A stretch of DNA of 64,000 nt from Fasciola hepatica (Eukaryota > Platyhelminthes > Trematoda > Plagiorchiida > Fasciolidae). This document shows, one piece after another, positions 1 to 12,200 of the stretch. Where the stretch lies: assembly GCA_948099385.1 (NCBI GenBank), contig CANUEZ040000062.1:1-64000 (forward strand), in the 5' to 3' direction. The notes beneath the pieces are model-generated. The model ran no database searches, was not told the DNA's origin, and saw only the letters and a list, made by a program, of their open reading frames with translations. Every line of letters starts with the position of its first letter. Position 1 is the stretch's first letter. A program made the translations under genes and the position numbers.

Positions 1-188
1 CATACTACTTACTATCAATATGACTGCTTGCACATCCAGCCTCCTTGTTCGTTCGGTTAGCACTGACCCAGACACGAATAAATATGAGAAATCACAATTG
101 TCATTCATTTGTCCGCTCTTCAATGAACAGTATCCATTCACAATCCAAACCATTCAAAATTAGATCCTAGTGAACATATAATATCCGA
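1..188 (+). repeat. Partial satellite unit at the left edge (unit positions 114-301)
   Basis: The window opens inside a unit: its first base matches unit position 114. This partial copy carries the linked c232t and g261a variants ('gctcttcaat' and 'ccaaacc') that also occur in the units at 791, 2296, 3500 and 3801. The array therefore continues to the left with the same local variant family. Confidence 0.95.
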
Positions 189-377
189 GTGTACAAGTAT
201 GAAGACCAGTGGGCAGACGAGTATCGAGTACGCATATCTGATGAGCCTGAACAACCGCCAAATCGGTCGTGTGCTTCCGTGCAATTCTGTCCACACATTC
301 ACATACTACTTACTATCAATATGACTGCTTGCACATCCAGCCTCCTTGTTCGTTCGGTTAGCACTGACCCAGACACG

Positions 378-383
378 AATAAA
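378..383 (+). other. AATAAA hexamer, one per unit (unit positions 190-195)
   Basis: The canonical eukaryotic polyadenylation hexamer occurs once per unit on the + strand, in nearly every copy. The a194g variant (units 8316, 10120, 11625 and 12528) and a193t (unit 4704) destroy it. It could end satellite transcripts, but an AT-rich 301-bp sequence can easily hold one by chance. No nearby GU-rich element stands out. Confidence 0.3.
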
Positions 384-394
384 TATGAGAAATC

Positions 395-402
395 ACAATT
401 GT
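395..402. other. 8-bp perfect palindrome ACAATTGT per unit, with a common disrupting variant
   Basis: Unit positions 207-214 form a perfect palindrome containing CAATTG. The most frequent polymorphism in the array, g213c, destroys it in about 46 of 212 units by my count. The t211c change in units 3199 and 36608 also destroys it. A binding role is possible, but nothing besides the symmetry supports one. Confidence 0.4.
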
Positions 403-489
403 CATTCATTTGTCCGCTCCTCAATGAACAGTATCCATTCACAATCCAGACCATTCAAAATTAGATCCTAGTGAACATATAATATCCGA

Positions 490-1392
490 GTGTACAAGTA
501 TGAAGACCAGTGGGCAGACGAGTATCGAGTACGCATATCTGATGAGCCTGAACAACCGCCAAATCGGTCGTGTGCTTCCGTGCAATTCTGTCCACACATT
601 CACATACTACTTACTATCAATATGACTGCTTGCACATCCAGCCTCCTTGTTCGTTCGGTTAGCACTGACCCAGACACGAATAAATATGAGAAATCACAAT
701 TGTCATTCATTTGTCCGCTCCTCAATGAACAGTATCCATTCACATTCCAGAGCATTCAAAATTAGATCCTAGTGAACATATAATATCCGAGTGTACAAGT
801 ATGAAGACCAGTGGGCAGACGAGTATCGAGTACGCATATCTGATGAGCCTGAACAACCGCCAAATCGGTCGTGTGCTTCCGTGCAATTCTGTCCACACAT
901 TCACATACTACTTACTATCAATATGACTGCTTGCACATCCAGCCTCCTTGTTCGTTCGGTTAGCACTGACCCAGACACGAATAAATATGAGAAATCACAA
1001 TTGTCATTCATTTGTCCGCTCTTCAATGAACAGTATCCATTCACAATCCAAACCATTCAAAATTAGATCCTAGTGAACATATAATATCCGAGTGTACAAG
1101 TATGAAGACCAGTGGGCAGACGAGTATCGAGTACGCATATCTGATGAGCCTGAACAACCGCCAAATCGGTCGTGTGCTTCCGTGCAATTCTGTCCACACA
1201 TTCACATACTACTTACTATCAATATGAATGCTTGCACATCCAGCCTCCTTGTTCGTTCGGTTAGCACTGACCCAGACACGAATAAATATGAGAAATCACA
1301 ATTGTCATTCATTTGTCCGCTCCTCAATGAACAGTATCCATTCACAATCCAGACCATTCAAAATTAGATCCTAGTGAACATATAATATCCGA
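490..1392 (+). repeat. Three-unit block, left copy of a five-unit-offset duplication
   Basis: The units at 490, 791 and 1092 carry, in order, a256t+c263g, then c232t+g261a, then c137a. The same ordered trio recurs 1505 bp (five units) later at 1995, 2296 and 2597. The units on either side do not match at this offset, so the shared tract is about 0.9 kb. Confidence 0.8.
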
Positions 1393-1994
1393 GTGTACAA
1401 GTATGAAGACCAGTGGGCAGACGAGTATCGAGTACGCATATCTGATGAGCCTGAACAACCGCCAAATCGGTCGTGTGCTTCCGTGCAATTCTGTCCACAC
1501 ATTCACATACTACTTACTATCAATATGAATGCTTGCACATCCAGCCTCCTTGTTCGTTCGGTTAGCACTGACCCAGACACGAATAAATATGAGAAATCAC
1601 AATTGTCATTCATTTGTCCGCTCCTCAATGAACAGTATCCATTCACAATCCAGACCATTCAAAATTAGATCCTAGTGAACATATAATATCCGAGTGTACA
1701 AGTATGAAGACCAGTGGGCAGACGAGTATCGAGTACGCATATCTGATGAGCCTGAACAACCGCCAAATCGGTCGTGTGCTTCCGTGCAATTCTGTCCACA
1801 CATTCACATACTACTTACTATCAATATGAATGCTTGCACATCCAGCCTCCTTGTTCGTTCGGTTAGCACTGACCCAGACACGAATAAATATGAGAAATCA
1901 CAATTGTCATTCATTTGTCCGCTCCTCAATGAACAGTATCCATTCACAATCCAGACCATTCAAAATTAGATCCTAGTGAACATATAATATCCGA

Positions 1995-2897
1995 GTGTAC
2001 AAGTATGAAGACCAGTGGGCAGACGAGTATCGAGTACGCATATCTGATGAGCCTGAACAACCGCCAAATCGGTCGTGTGCTTCCGTGCAATTCTGTCCAC
2101 ACATTCACATACTACTTACTATCAATATGACTGCTTGCACATCCAGCCTCCTTGTTCGTTCGGTTAGCACTGACCCAGACACGAATAAATATGAGAAATC
2201 ACAATTGTCATTCATTTGTCCGCTCCTCAATGAACAGTATCCATTCACATTCCAGAGCATTCAAAATTAGATCCTAGTGAACATATAATATCCGAGTGTA
2301 CAAGTATGAAGACCAGTGGGCAGACGAGTATCGAGTACGCATATCTGATGAGCCTGAACAACCGCCAAATCGGTCGTGTGCTTCCGTGCAATTCTGTCCA
2401 CACATTCACATACTACTTACTATCAATATGACTGCTTGCACATCCAGCCTCCTTGTTCGTTCGGTTAGCACTGACCCAGACACGAATAAATATGAGAAAT
2501 CACAATTGTCATTCATTTGTCCGCTCTTCAATGAACAGTATCCATTCACAATCCAAACCATTCAAAATTAGATCCTAGTGAACATATAATATCCGAGTGT
2601 ACAAGTATGAAGACCAGTGGGCAGACGAGTATCGAGTACGCATATCTGATGAGCCTGAACAACCGCCAAATCGGTCGTGTGCTTCCGTGCAATTCTGTCC
2701 ACACATTCACATACTACTTACTATCAATATGAATGCTTGCACATCCAGCCTCCTTGTTCGTTCGGTTAGCACTGACCCAGACACGAATAAATATGAGAAA
2801 TCACAATTGTCATTCATTTGTCCGCTCCTCAATGAACAGTATCCATTCACAATCCAGACCATTCAAAATTAGATCCTAGTGAACATATAATATCCGA
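1995..2897 (+). repeat. Three-unit block, right copy of a five-unit-offset duplication
   Basis: This block has the same ordered variants as 490-1392, displaced by 1505 bp. Between the two copies lie two more c137a units (1393 and 1694) that look like further copies of the third block member. A short unequal exchange or conversion tract explains both. Confidence 0.8.
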
Positions 2898-5800
2898 GTG
2901 TACAAGTATGAAGACCAGTGGGCAGACGAGTATCGAGTACGCATATCTGATGAGCCTGAACAACCGCCAAATCGGTCGTGTGCTTCCGTGCAATTCTGTC
3001 CACACATTCACATACTACTTACTATCAATATGACTGCTTGCACATCCAGCCTCCTTGTTCGTTCGGTTAGCACTGACCCAGACACGAATAAATATGAGAA
3101 ATCACAATTGTCATTCATTTGTCCGCTCCTCAATGAACAGTATCCATTCACAATCCAGACCATTCAAAATTAGATCCTAGTGAACATATAATATCCGAGT
3201 GTACAAGTATGAAGACCAGTGGGCAGACGAGTATCGAGTACGCATATCTGATGAGCCTGAACAACCGCCAAATCGGTCGTGTGCTTCCGTGCAATTCTGT
3301 CCACACATTCACATACTACTTACTATCAATATGACTGCTTGCACATCCAGCCTCCTTGTTCGTTCGGTTAGCACTGACCCAGACACGAATAAATATGAGA
3401 AATCACAACTGTCATTCATTTGTCCGCTCCTCAATGAACAGTATCCATTCACAATCCAGACCATTCAAAATTAGATCCTAGTGAACATATAATATCCGAG
3501 TGTACAAGTATGAAGACCAGTGGGCAGACGAGTATCGAGTACGCATATCTGATGAGCCTGAACAACCGCCAAATCGGTCGTGTGCTTCCGTGCAATTCTG
3601 TCCACACATTCACATACTTCTTACTATCAATATGACTGCTTGCACATCCAGCCTCCTTGTTCGTTCGGTTAGCACTGACCCAGACACGAATAAATATGAG
3701 AAATCACAATTGTCATTCATTTGTCCGCTCTTCAATGAACAGTATCCATTCACAATCCAAACCATTCAAAATTAGATCCTAGTGAACATATAATATCCGA
3801 GTGTACAAGTATGAAGACCAGTGGGCAGACGAGTATCGAGTACGCATATCTGATGAGCCTGAACAACCGCCAAATCGGTCGTGTGCTTCCGTGCAATTCT
3901 GTCCACACATTCACATACTACTTACTATCAATATGACTGCTTGCACATCCAGCCTCCTTGTTCGTTCGGTTAGCACTGACCCAGACACGAATAAATATGA
4001 GAAATCACAATTGTCATTCATTTGTCCGCTCTTCAATGAACAGTATCCATTCACAATCCAAACCATTCAAAATTAGATCCTAGTGAACATATAATATCCG
4101 AGTGTACAAGTATGAAGACCAGTGGGCAGACGAATATCGAGTACGCATATCTGATGAGCCTGAACAACCGCCAAATCGGTCGTGTGCTTCCGTGCAATTC
4201 TGTCCACACATTCACATACTACTTACTATCAATATGACTGCTTGCACATCCAGCCTCCTTGTTCGTTCGGTTAGCACTGACCCAGACACGAATAAATATG
4301 AGAAATCACAATTGTCATTCATTTGTCCGCTCCTCAATGAACAGTATCCATTCACAATCCAGACCATTCAAAATTAGATCCTAGTGAACATATAATATCC
4401 GAGTGTACAAGTATGAAGACCAGTGGGCAGACGAGTATCGAGTACGCATATCTGATGAGCCTGAACAACCGCCAAATCGGTCGTGTGCTTCCGTGCAATT
4501 CTGTCCACACATTCACATACTACTTACTATCAATATGACTGCTTGCACATCCAGCCTCCTTGTTCGTTCGGTTAGCACTGACCCAGACACGAATAAATAT
4601 GAGAAATCACAATTGTCATTCATTTGTCCGCTCCTCAATGAACAGTATCCATTCACAATCCAGACCATTCAAAATTAGATCCTAGTGAACATATAATATC
4701 CGAGTGTACAAGTATGAAGACCAGTGGGCAGACGAGTATCGAGTACGCATATCTGATGAGCCTGAACAACCGCCAAATCGGTCGTGTGCTTCCGTGCAAT
4801 TCTGTCCACACATTCACATACTACTTACTATCAATATGACTGCTTGCACATCCAGCCTCCTTGTTCGTTCGGTTAGCACTGACCCAGACACGAATTAATA
4901 TGAGAAATCACAATTGTCATTCATTTGTCCGCTCCTCAATGAACAGTATCCATTCACAATCCAAACCATTCAAAATTAGATCCTAGTGAACATATAATAT
5001 CCGAGTGTACAAGTATGAAGACCAGTGGGCAGACGAGTATCGAGTACGCATATCTGATGAGCCTGAACAACCGCCAAATCGGTCGTGTGCTTCCGTGCAA
5101 TTCTGTCCACACATTCACATACTACTTACTATCAATATGACTGCTTGCACATCCAGCCTCCTTGTTCGTTCGGTTAGCACTGACCCAGACACGAATAAAT
5201 ATGAGAAATCACAATTGTCATTCATTTGTCCGCTCCTCAATGAACAGTATCCATTCACAATCCAGACCATTCAAAATTAGATCCTAGTGAACATATAATA
5301 TCCGAGTGTACAAGTATGAAGACCAGTGGGCAGACGAGTATCGAGTACGCATATCTGATGAGCCTGAACAACCGCCAAATCGGTCGTGTGCTTCCGTGCA
5401 ATTCTGTCCACACATTCACATACTACTTACTATCAATATGACTGCTTGCACATCCAGCCTCCTTGTTCGTTCGGTTAGCACTGACCCAGACACGAATAAA
5501 TATGAGAAATCACAATTCTCATTTATTTGTCCGCTCCTCAATGAACAGTATCCATTCACAATCCAGACCATTCAAAATTAGATCCTAGTGAACATATAAT
5601 ATCCGAGTGTACAAGTATGAAGACCAGTGGGCAGACGAGTATCGAGTACGCATATCTGATGAGCCTGAACAACCGCCAAATCGGTCGTGTGCTTCCGTGC
5701 AATTCTGTCCACACATTCACATACTACTTACTATCAATATGACTGCTTGCACATCCAGCCTCCTTGTTCGTTCGGTTAGCACTGACCCAGACACGAATAA

Positions 5801-8800
5801 ATATGAGAAATCACAATTGTCATTCATTTGTCCGCTCCTCAATGAACAGTATCCATTCACAATCCAGACCATTCAAAATTAGATCCTAGTGAACATATAA
5901 TATCCGAGTGTACAAGTATGAAGACCAGTGGGCAGACGAGTATCGAGTACGCATATCTGATGAGCCTGAACAACCGCCAAATCGGTCCTGTGCTTCCGTG
6001 CAATTCTGTCCACACATTCACATACTACTTACTATCAATATGACTGCTTGCACATCCAGCCTCCTTGTTCGTTCGGTTAGCACTGACCCAGACACGAATA
6101 AATATGAGAAATCACAATTGTCATTCATTTGTCCGCTCCTCAATGAACAGTATCCATTCACAATCCAGACCATTCAAAATTAGATCCTAGTGAACATATA
6201 ATATCCGAGTGTACAAGTATGAAGACCAGTGGGCAGACGAATATCGAGTACGCATATCTGATGAGCCTGAACAACCGCCAAATCGGTCGTGTGCTTCCGT
6301 GCAATTCTGTCCACACATTCACATACTACTTACTATCAATATGACTGCTTGCACATCCAGCCTCCTTGTTCGTTCGGTTAGCACTGACCCAGACACGAAT
6401 AAATATGAGAAATCACAATTGTCATTCATTTGTCCGCTCCTCAATGAACAGTATCCATTCACAATCCAGACCATTCAAAATTAGATCCTAGTGAACATAT
6501 AATATCCGAGTGTACAAGTATGAAGACCAGTGGGCAGACGAGTATCGAGTACGCATATCTGATGAGCCTGAACAACCGCCAAATCGGTCGTGTGCTTCCG
6601 TGCAATTCTGTCCACACATTCACATACTACTTACTATCAATATGACTGCTTGCACATCCAGCCTCCTTGTTCGTTCGGTTAGCACTGACCCAGACACGAA
6701 TAAATATGAGAAATCACAATTGTCATTCGTTTGTCCGCTCCTCAATGAACAGTATCCATTCACAATCCAGACCATTCAAAATTAGATCCTAGTGAACATA
6801 TAATATCCGAGTGTACAAGTATGAAGACCAGTGGGTAGACGAGTATCGAGTACGCATATCTGATGAGCCTGAACAACCGCCAAATCGGTCGTGTGCTTCC
6901 GTGCAATTCTGTCCACACATTCACATACTACTTACTATCAATATGACTGCTTGCACATCCAGCCTCCTTGTTCGTTCGGTTAGCACTGACCCAGACACGA
7001 ATAAATATGAGAAATCACAATTGTCATTCATTTGTCCGCTCCTCAATGAACAGTATCCATTCACAATCCAGACCATTCAAAATTAGATCCTAGTGAACAT
7101 ATAATATCCGAGTGTACAAGTATGAAGACCAGTGGGCAGACGAGTATCGAGTACGCATATCTGATGAGCCTGAACAACCGCCAAATCGGTCGTGTGCTTC
7201 CGTGCAATTCTGTCCACACATTCACATACTACTTACTATCAATATGACTGCTTGCACATCCAGCCTCCTTGTTCGTTCGGTTAGCACTGACCCAGACACG
7301 AATAAATATGAGAAATCACAATTGTCATTCATTTGTCCGCTCCTCAATGAACAGTATCCATTCACAATCCAGACCATTCAAAATTAGATCCTAGTGAACA
7401 TATAATATCCGAGTGTACAAGTATGAAGACCAGTGGGCAGACGAGTATCGAGTACGCATATCTGATGAGCCTGAACAACCGCCAAATCGGTCGTGTGCTT
7501 CCGTGCAATTCTGTCCACACATTCACATACTACTTACTATCAATATGACTGCTTGCACATCCAGCCTCCTTGTTCGTTCGGTTAGCACTGACCCAGACAC
7601 GAATAAATATGAGAAATCACAATTCTCATTCATTTGTCCGCTCCTCAATGAACAGTATCCATTCACAATCCAAACCATTCAAAATTAGATCCTAGTGAAC
7701 ATATAATATCCGAGTGTACAAGTATGAAGACCAGTGGGCAGACGAGTATCGAGTACGCATATCTGATGAGCCTGAACAACCGCCAAATCGGTCGTGTGCT
7801 TCCGTGCAATTCTGTCCACACATTCACATACTACTTACTATCAATATGACTGCTTGCACATCCAGCCTCCTTGTTCGTTCGGTTAGCACTGACCCAGACA
7901 CGAATAAATATGAGAAATCACAATTGTCATTCATTTGTCCGCTCCTCAATGAACAGTATCCATTCACAATCCAGACCATTCAAAATTAGATCCTAGTGAA
8001 CATATAATATCCGAGTGTACAAGTATGAAGACCAGTGGGCAGACGAGTATCGAGTACGCATATCTGATGAGCATGAACAACCGCCAAATCGGTCGTGTGC
8101 TTCCGTGCAATTCTGTCCACACATTCACATACTACTTACTATCAATATGACTGCTTGCACATCCAGCCTCCTTGTTCGTTCGGTTAGCACTGACCCAGAC
8201 ACGAATAAATATGAGAAATCACAATTGTCATTCATTTGTCCGCTCTTCAATGAACAGTATCTATTCACAATCCAGACCATTCAAAATTAGATCCTAGTGA
8301 ACATATAATATCCGAGTGTACAAGTATGAAGACCAGTGGGCAGACGAGTATCGAGTACGCATATCTGATGAGCCTGAACAACCGCCAAATCGGTCCTGTG
8401 CTTCCGTGCAATTCTGTCCACACATTCACATACTACTTACTATCAATATGACTGCTTGCACATCCAGCCTCCTTGTTCGTTCGGTTAGCACTGACCCAGA
8501 CACGAATAGATATGAGAAATCACAATTGTCATTCATTTGTCCGCTCCTCAATGAACAGTATCCATTCACAATCCAGACCATTCAAAATTAGATCCTAGTG
8601 AACATATAATATCCGAGTGTACAAGTATGAAGACCAGTGGGCAGACGAGTATCGAGTACGCATATCTGATGAGCCTGAACAACCGCCAAATCGGTCGTGT
8701 GCTTCCGTGCAATTCTGTCCACACATTCACATACTACTTACTATCAATATGACTGCTTGCACATCCAGCCTCCTTGTTCGTTCGGTTAGCACTGACCCAG

Positions 8801-8917
8801 ACACGAATAAATATGAGAAATCACAATTGTCATTCATTTGTCCGCTCCTCAATGAACAGTATCCATTCACAATCCAGACCATTCAAAATTAGATCCTAGT
8901 GAACATATAATATCCGA

Positions 8918-9216
8918 GTGTACAAGTATGAAGACCAGTGGGCAGACGAGTATCGAGTACGCATATCTGATGAGCCTGAACAACCGCCAAATCGGTCGTG
9001 TGCTTCCGTGCAATTCTGTCCACACATTCACATACTACTTACTATCAATATGACTGCTTGCACATCCAGCCTCCTTGTTCGTTCGGTTAGCACTGACCCA
9101 GACACGAATAAATGAGAAATCACAATTGTCATTCATTTGTCCGCTCCTCAATGAACAGTATCCATTCACAATCCAGACCATTCAAAATTAGATCCTAGTG
9201 AACATATAATATCCGA
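8918..9216 (+). repeat. 299-bp satellite unit with the only length change seen
   Basis: The consensus 'aataaatatgag' reads 'aataaatgag' here, a loss of one AT from a short ATAT run near 9112. The next unit starts 299 bp after this one instead of 301. All unit starts before and after stay on an exact 301-bp grid. The change looks like replication slippage and has not spread to any other unit in the window. Confidence 0.95.
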
Positions 9217-12200
9217 GTGTACAAGTATGAAGACCAGTGGGCAGACGAATATCGAGTACGCATATCTGATGAGCCTGAACAACCGCCAAATCGGTCGTGT
9301 GCTTCCGTGCAATTCTGTCCACACATTCACATACTACTTACTATCAATATGACTGCTTGCACATCCAGCCTCCTTGTTCGTTCGGTTAGCACTGACCCAG
9401 ACACGAATAAATATGAGAAATCACAATTGTCATTCATTTGTCCGCTCCTCAATGAACAGTATCCATTCACAATCCAGACCATTCAAAATTAGATCCTAGT
9501 GAACATATAATATCCGAGTGTACAAGTATGAAGACCAGTGGGCAGACGAGTATCGAGTACGCATATCTGATGAGCCTGAACAACCGCCAAATCGGTCGTG
9601 TGCTTCCGTGCAATTCTGTCCACACATTCACATACTACTTACTATCAATATGACTGCTTGCACATCCAGCCTCCTTGTTCGTTCGGTTAGCACTGACCCA
9701 GACACGAATAAATATGAGAAATCACAATTGTCATTCATTTGTCCGCTCCTCAATGAACAGTATCCATTCACAATCCAGACCATTCAAAATTAGATCCTAG
9801 TGAACATATAATATCCGAGTGTACAAGTATGAAGACCAGTGGGCAGACGAGTATCGAGTACGCATATCTGATGAGCCTGAACAACCGCCAAATCGGTCGT
9901 GTGCTTCCGTGCAATTCTGTCCACACATTCACATACTACTTACTATCAATATGACTGCTTGCACATCCAGCCTCCTTGTTCGTTCGGTTAGCACTGACCC
10001 AGACACGAATAAATATGAGAAATCACAATTGTCATTCATTTGTCCGCTCCTCAATGAACAGTATCCACTCACAATCCAGACCATTCAAAATTAGATCCTA
10101 GTGAACATATAATATCCGAGTGTACAAGTATGAAGACCAGTGGGCAGACGAGTATCGAGTACGCATATCTGATGAGCCTGAACAACCGCCAAATCGGTCG
10201 TGTGCTTCCGTGCAATTCTGTCCACACATTCACATACTACTTACTATCAATATGACTGCTTGCACATCCAGCCTCCTTGTTCGTTCGGTTAGCACTGACC
10301 CAGACACGAATAGATATGAGAAATCACAATTGTCATTCATTTGTCCGCTCCTCAATGAACAGTATCCATTCACAATCCAGACCATTCAAAATTAGATCCT
10401 AGTGAACATATAATATCCGAGTGTACAAGTATGAAGACCAGTGGGCAGACGAGTATCGAGTACGCATATCTGATGAGCCTGAACAACCGCCAAATCGGTC
10501 GTGTGCTTCCGTGCAATTCTGTCCACACATTCACATACTACTTACTATCAATATGACTGCTTGCACATCCAGCCTCCTTGTTCGTTCGGTTAGCACTGAC
10601 CCAGACACGAATAAATATGAGAAATCACAATTGTCATTCATTTGTCCGCTCCTCAATGAACAGTATCCATTCACAATCCAGACCATTCAAAATTAGATCC
10701 TAGTGAACATATAATATCCGAGTGTACAAGTATGAAGACCAGTGGGCAGACGAGTATCGAGTACGCATATCTGATGAGCCTGAACAACCGCCAAATCGGT
10801 CGTGTGCTTCCGTGCAATTCTGTCCACACATTCACATACTACTTACTATCAATATGACTGCTTGCACATCCAGCCTCCTTGTTCGTTCGGTTAGCACTGA
10901 CCCAGACACGAATAAATATGAGAAATCACAATTGTCATTCATTTGTCCGCTCCTCAATGAACAGTATCCATTCACAATCCAGACCATTCAAAATTAGATC
11001 CTAGTGAACATATAATATCCGAGTGTACAAGTATGAAGACCAGTGGGCAGACGAGTATCGAGTACGCATATCTGATGAGCCTGAACAATCGCCAAATCGG
11101 TCGTGTGCTTCCGTGCAATTCTGTCCACACATTCACATACTACTTACTATCAATATGAATGCTTGCACATCCAGCCTCCTTGTTCGTTCGGTTAGCACTG
11201 ACCCAGACACGAATAAATATGAGAAATCACAATTGTCATTCATTTGTCCGCTCCTCAATGAACAGTATCCATTCACAATCCAGACCATTCAAAATTAGAT
11301 CCTAGTGAACATATAATATCCGAGTGTACATGTATGAAGACCAGTGGGCAGACGAGTATCGAGTACGCATATCTGATGAGCCTGAACAACCGCCAAATCG
11401 GTCGTGTGCTTCCGTGCAATTCTGTCCACACATTCACATACTACTTACTATCAATATGACTGCTTGCACATCCAGCCTCCTTGTTCGTTCGGTTAGCACT
11501 GACCCAGACACGAATAAATATGAGAAATCACAATTCTCATTCATTTGTCCGCTCCTCAATGAACAGTATCCATTCACAATCCAGACCATTCAAAATTAGA
11601 TCCTAGTGAACATATAATATCCGAGTGTACAAGTATGAAGACCAGTGGGCAGACGAGTATCGAGTACGCATATCTGATGAGCCTGAACAACCGCCAAATC
11701 GGTCGTGTGCTTCCGTGCAATTCTGTCCACACATTCACATACTACTTACTATCAATATGACTGCTTGCACATCCAGCCTCCTTGTTCGTTCGGTTAGCAC
11801 TGACCCAGACACGAATAGATATGAGAAATCACAATTGTCATTCATTTGTCCGCTCCTCAATGAACAGTATCCATTCACAATCCAGACCATTCAAAATTAG
11901 ATCCTAGTGAACATATAATATCCGAGTGTACAAGTATGAAGACCAGTGGGCAGACGAGTATCGAGTACGCATATCTGATGAGCCTGAACAACCGCCAAAT
12001 CGGTCGTGTGCTTCCGTGCAATTCTGTCCACACATTCACATACTACTTACTATCAATATGACTGCTTGCACATCCAGCCTCCTTGTTCGTTCGGTTAGCA
12101 CTGACCCAGACACGAATAAATATGAGAAATCACAATTCTCATTCATTTGTCCGCTCCTCAATGAACAGTATCCATTCACAATCCAGACCATTCAAAATTA

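Larger units (their letters stand above)
189..464 (+). other. 91-codon open frame found in most units; probably not a gene
   Basis: Each intact unit has a frame from GTG (position 1) to TAG (274-276), encoding 91 residues with no recognisable domain, signal peptide or membrane segment. The first in-frame ATG is codon 45. Points against coding: the start is GTG in what must be eukaryotic satellite; the unit length is 3n+1, so neighbouring units are in different frames; and variants I tallied by eye fall about evenly on codon positions 1, 2 and 3 (roughly 17, 18 and 21). Broken copies also occur: TGA at codon 8 (39340), TAA at codon 65 (4896), TGA at codon 75 (43153), loss of the TAG (44708, 46815, 57650), a frameshift near 9112, and GTG changed to TTG (54969) or GTA (58282). 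The frame most likely persists only because the DNA is homogenised. Confidence 0.85.
189..489 (+). repeat. Satellite unit, first complete copy, matches the consensus
   Basis: This copy matches the consensus I derived by eye and serves as the reference for unit positions used here. Position 1 is the G of 'gtgtacaag' and position 301 is the A of 'atatccga'. Notable parts are two overlapping-phase CGAGTA motifs (positions 30-35 and 37-42), four CATTCA hexamers (starting at 108, 215, 248 and 264), three TGAACA hexamers (starting at 60, 237 and 284), AATAAA at 190-195, the palindrome ACAATTGT at 207-214, one GATC site at 276-279, and an AT-rich junction at about 286-297. The boundary chosen is arbitrary, because a tandem array has no natural unit start. 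Confidence 0.9.

Noticed and set aside
290..301. Bacterial -10-like TATAAT at unit positions 290-295, upstream of the GTG (looked for in every unit)
   Set aside because: There is no -35 match at proper spacing and no ribosome binding site. The context is a eukaryotic satellite and the site lies in an AT-rich junction.
346..362. RNA polymerase III B box in the same 'gttcgttcg' region, suggesting a tRNA-derived SINE
   Set aside because: It misses a key A of the B-box consensus and I found no paired A box or tRNA fold. There is also no poly-A tail or target duplication.
349..365. CENP-B box around 'ttcgttcgg' (unit positions 161-169)
   Set aside because: TTCG is present, but the required downstream A and CGGG of the established box are not, on either strand.
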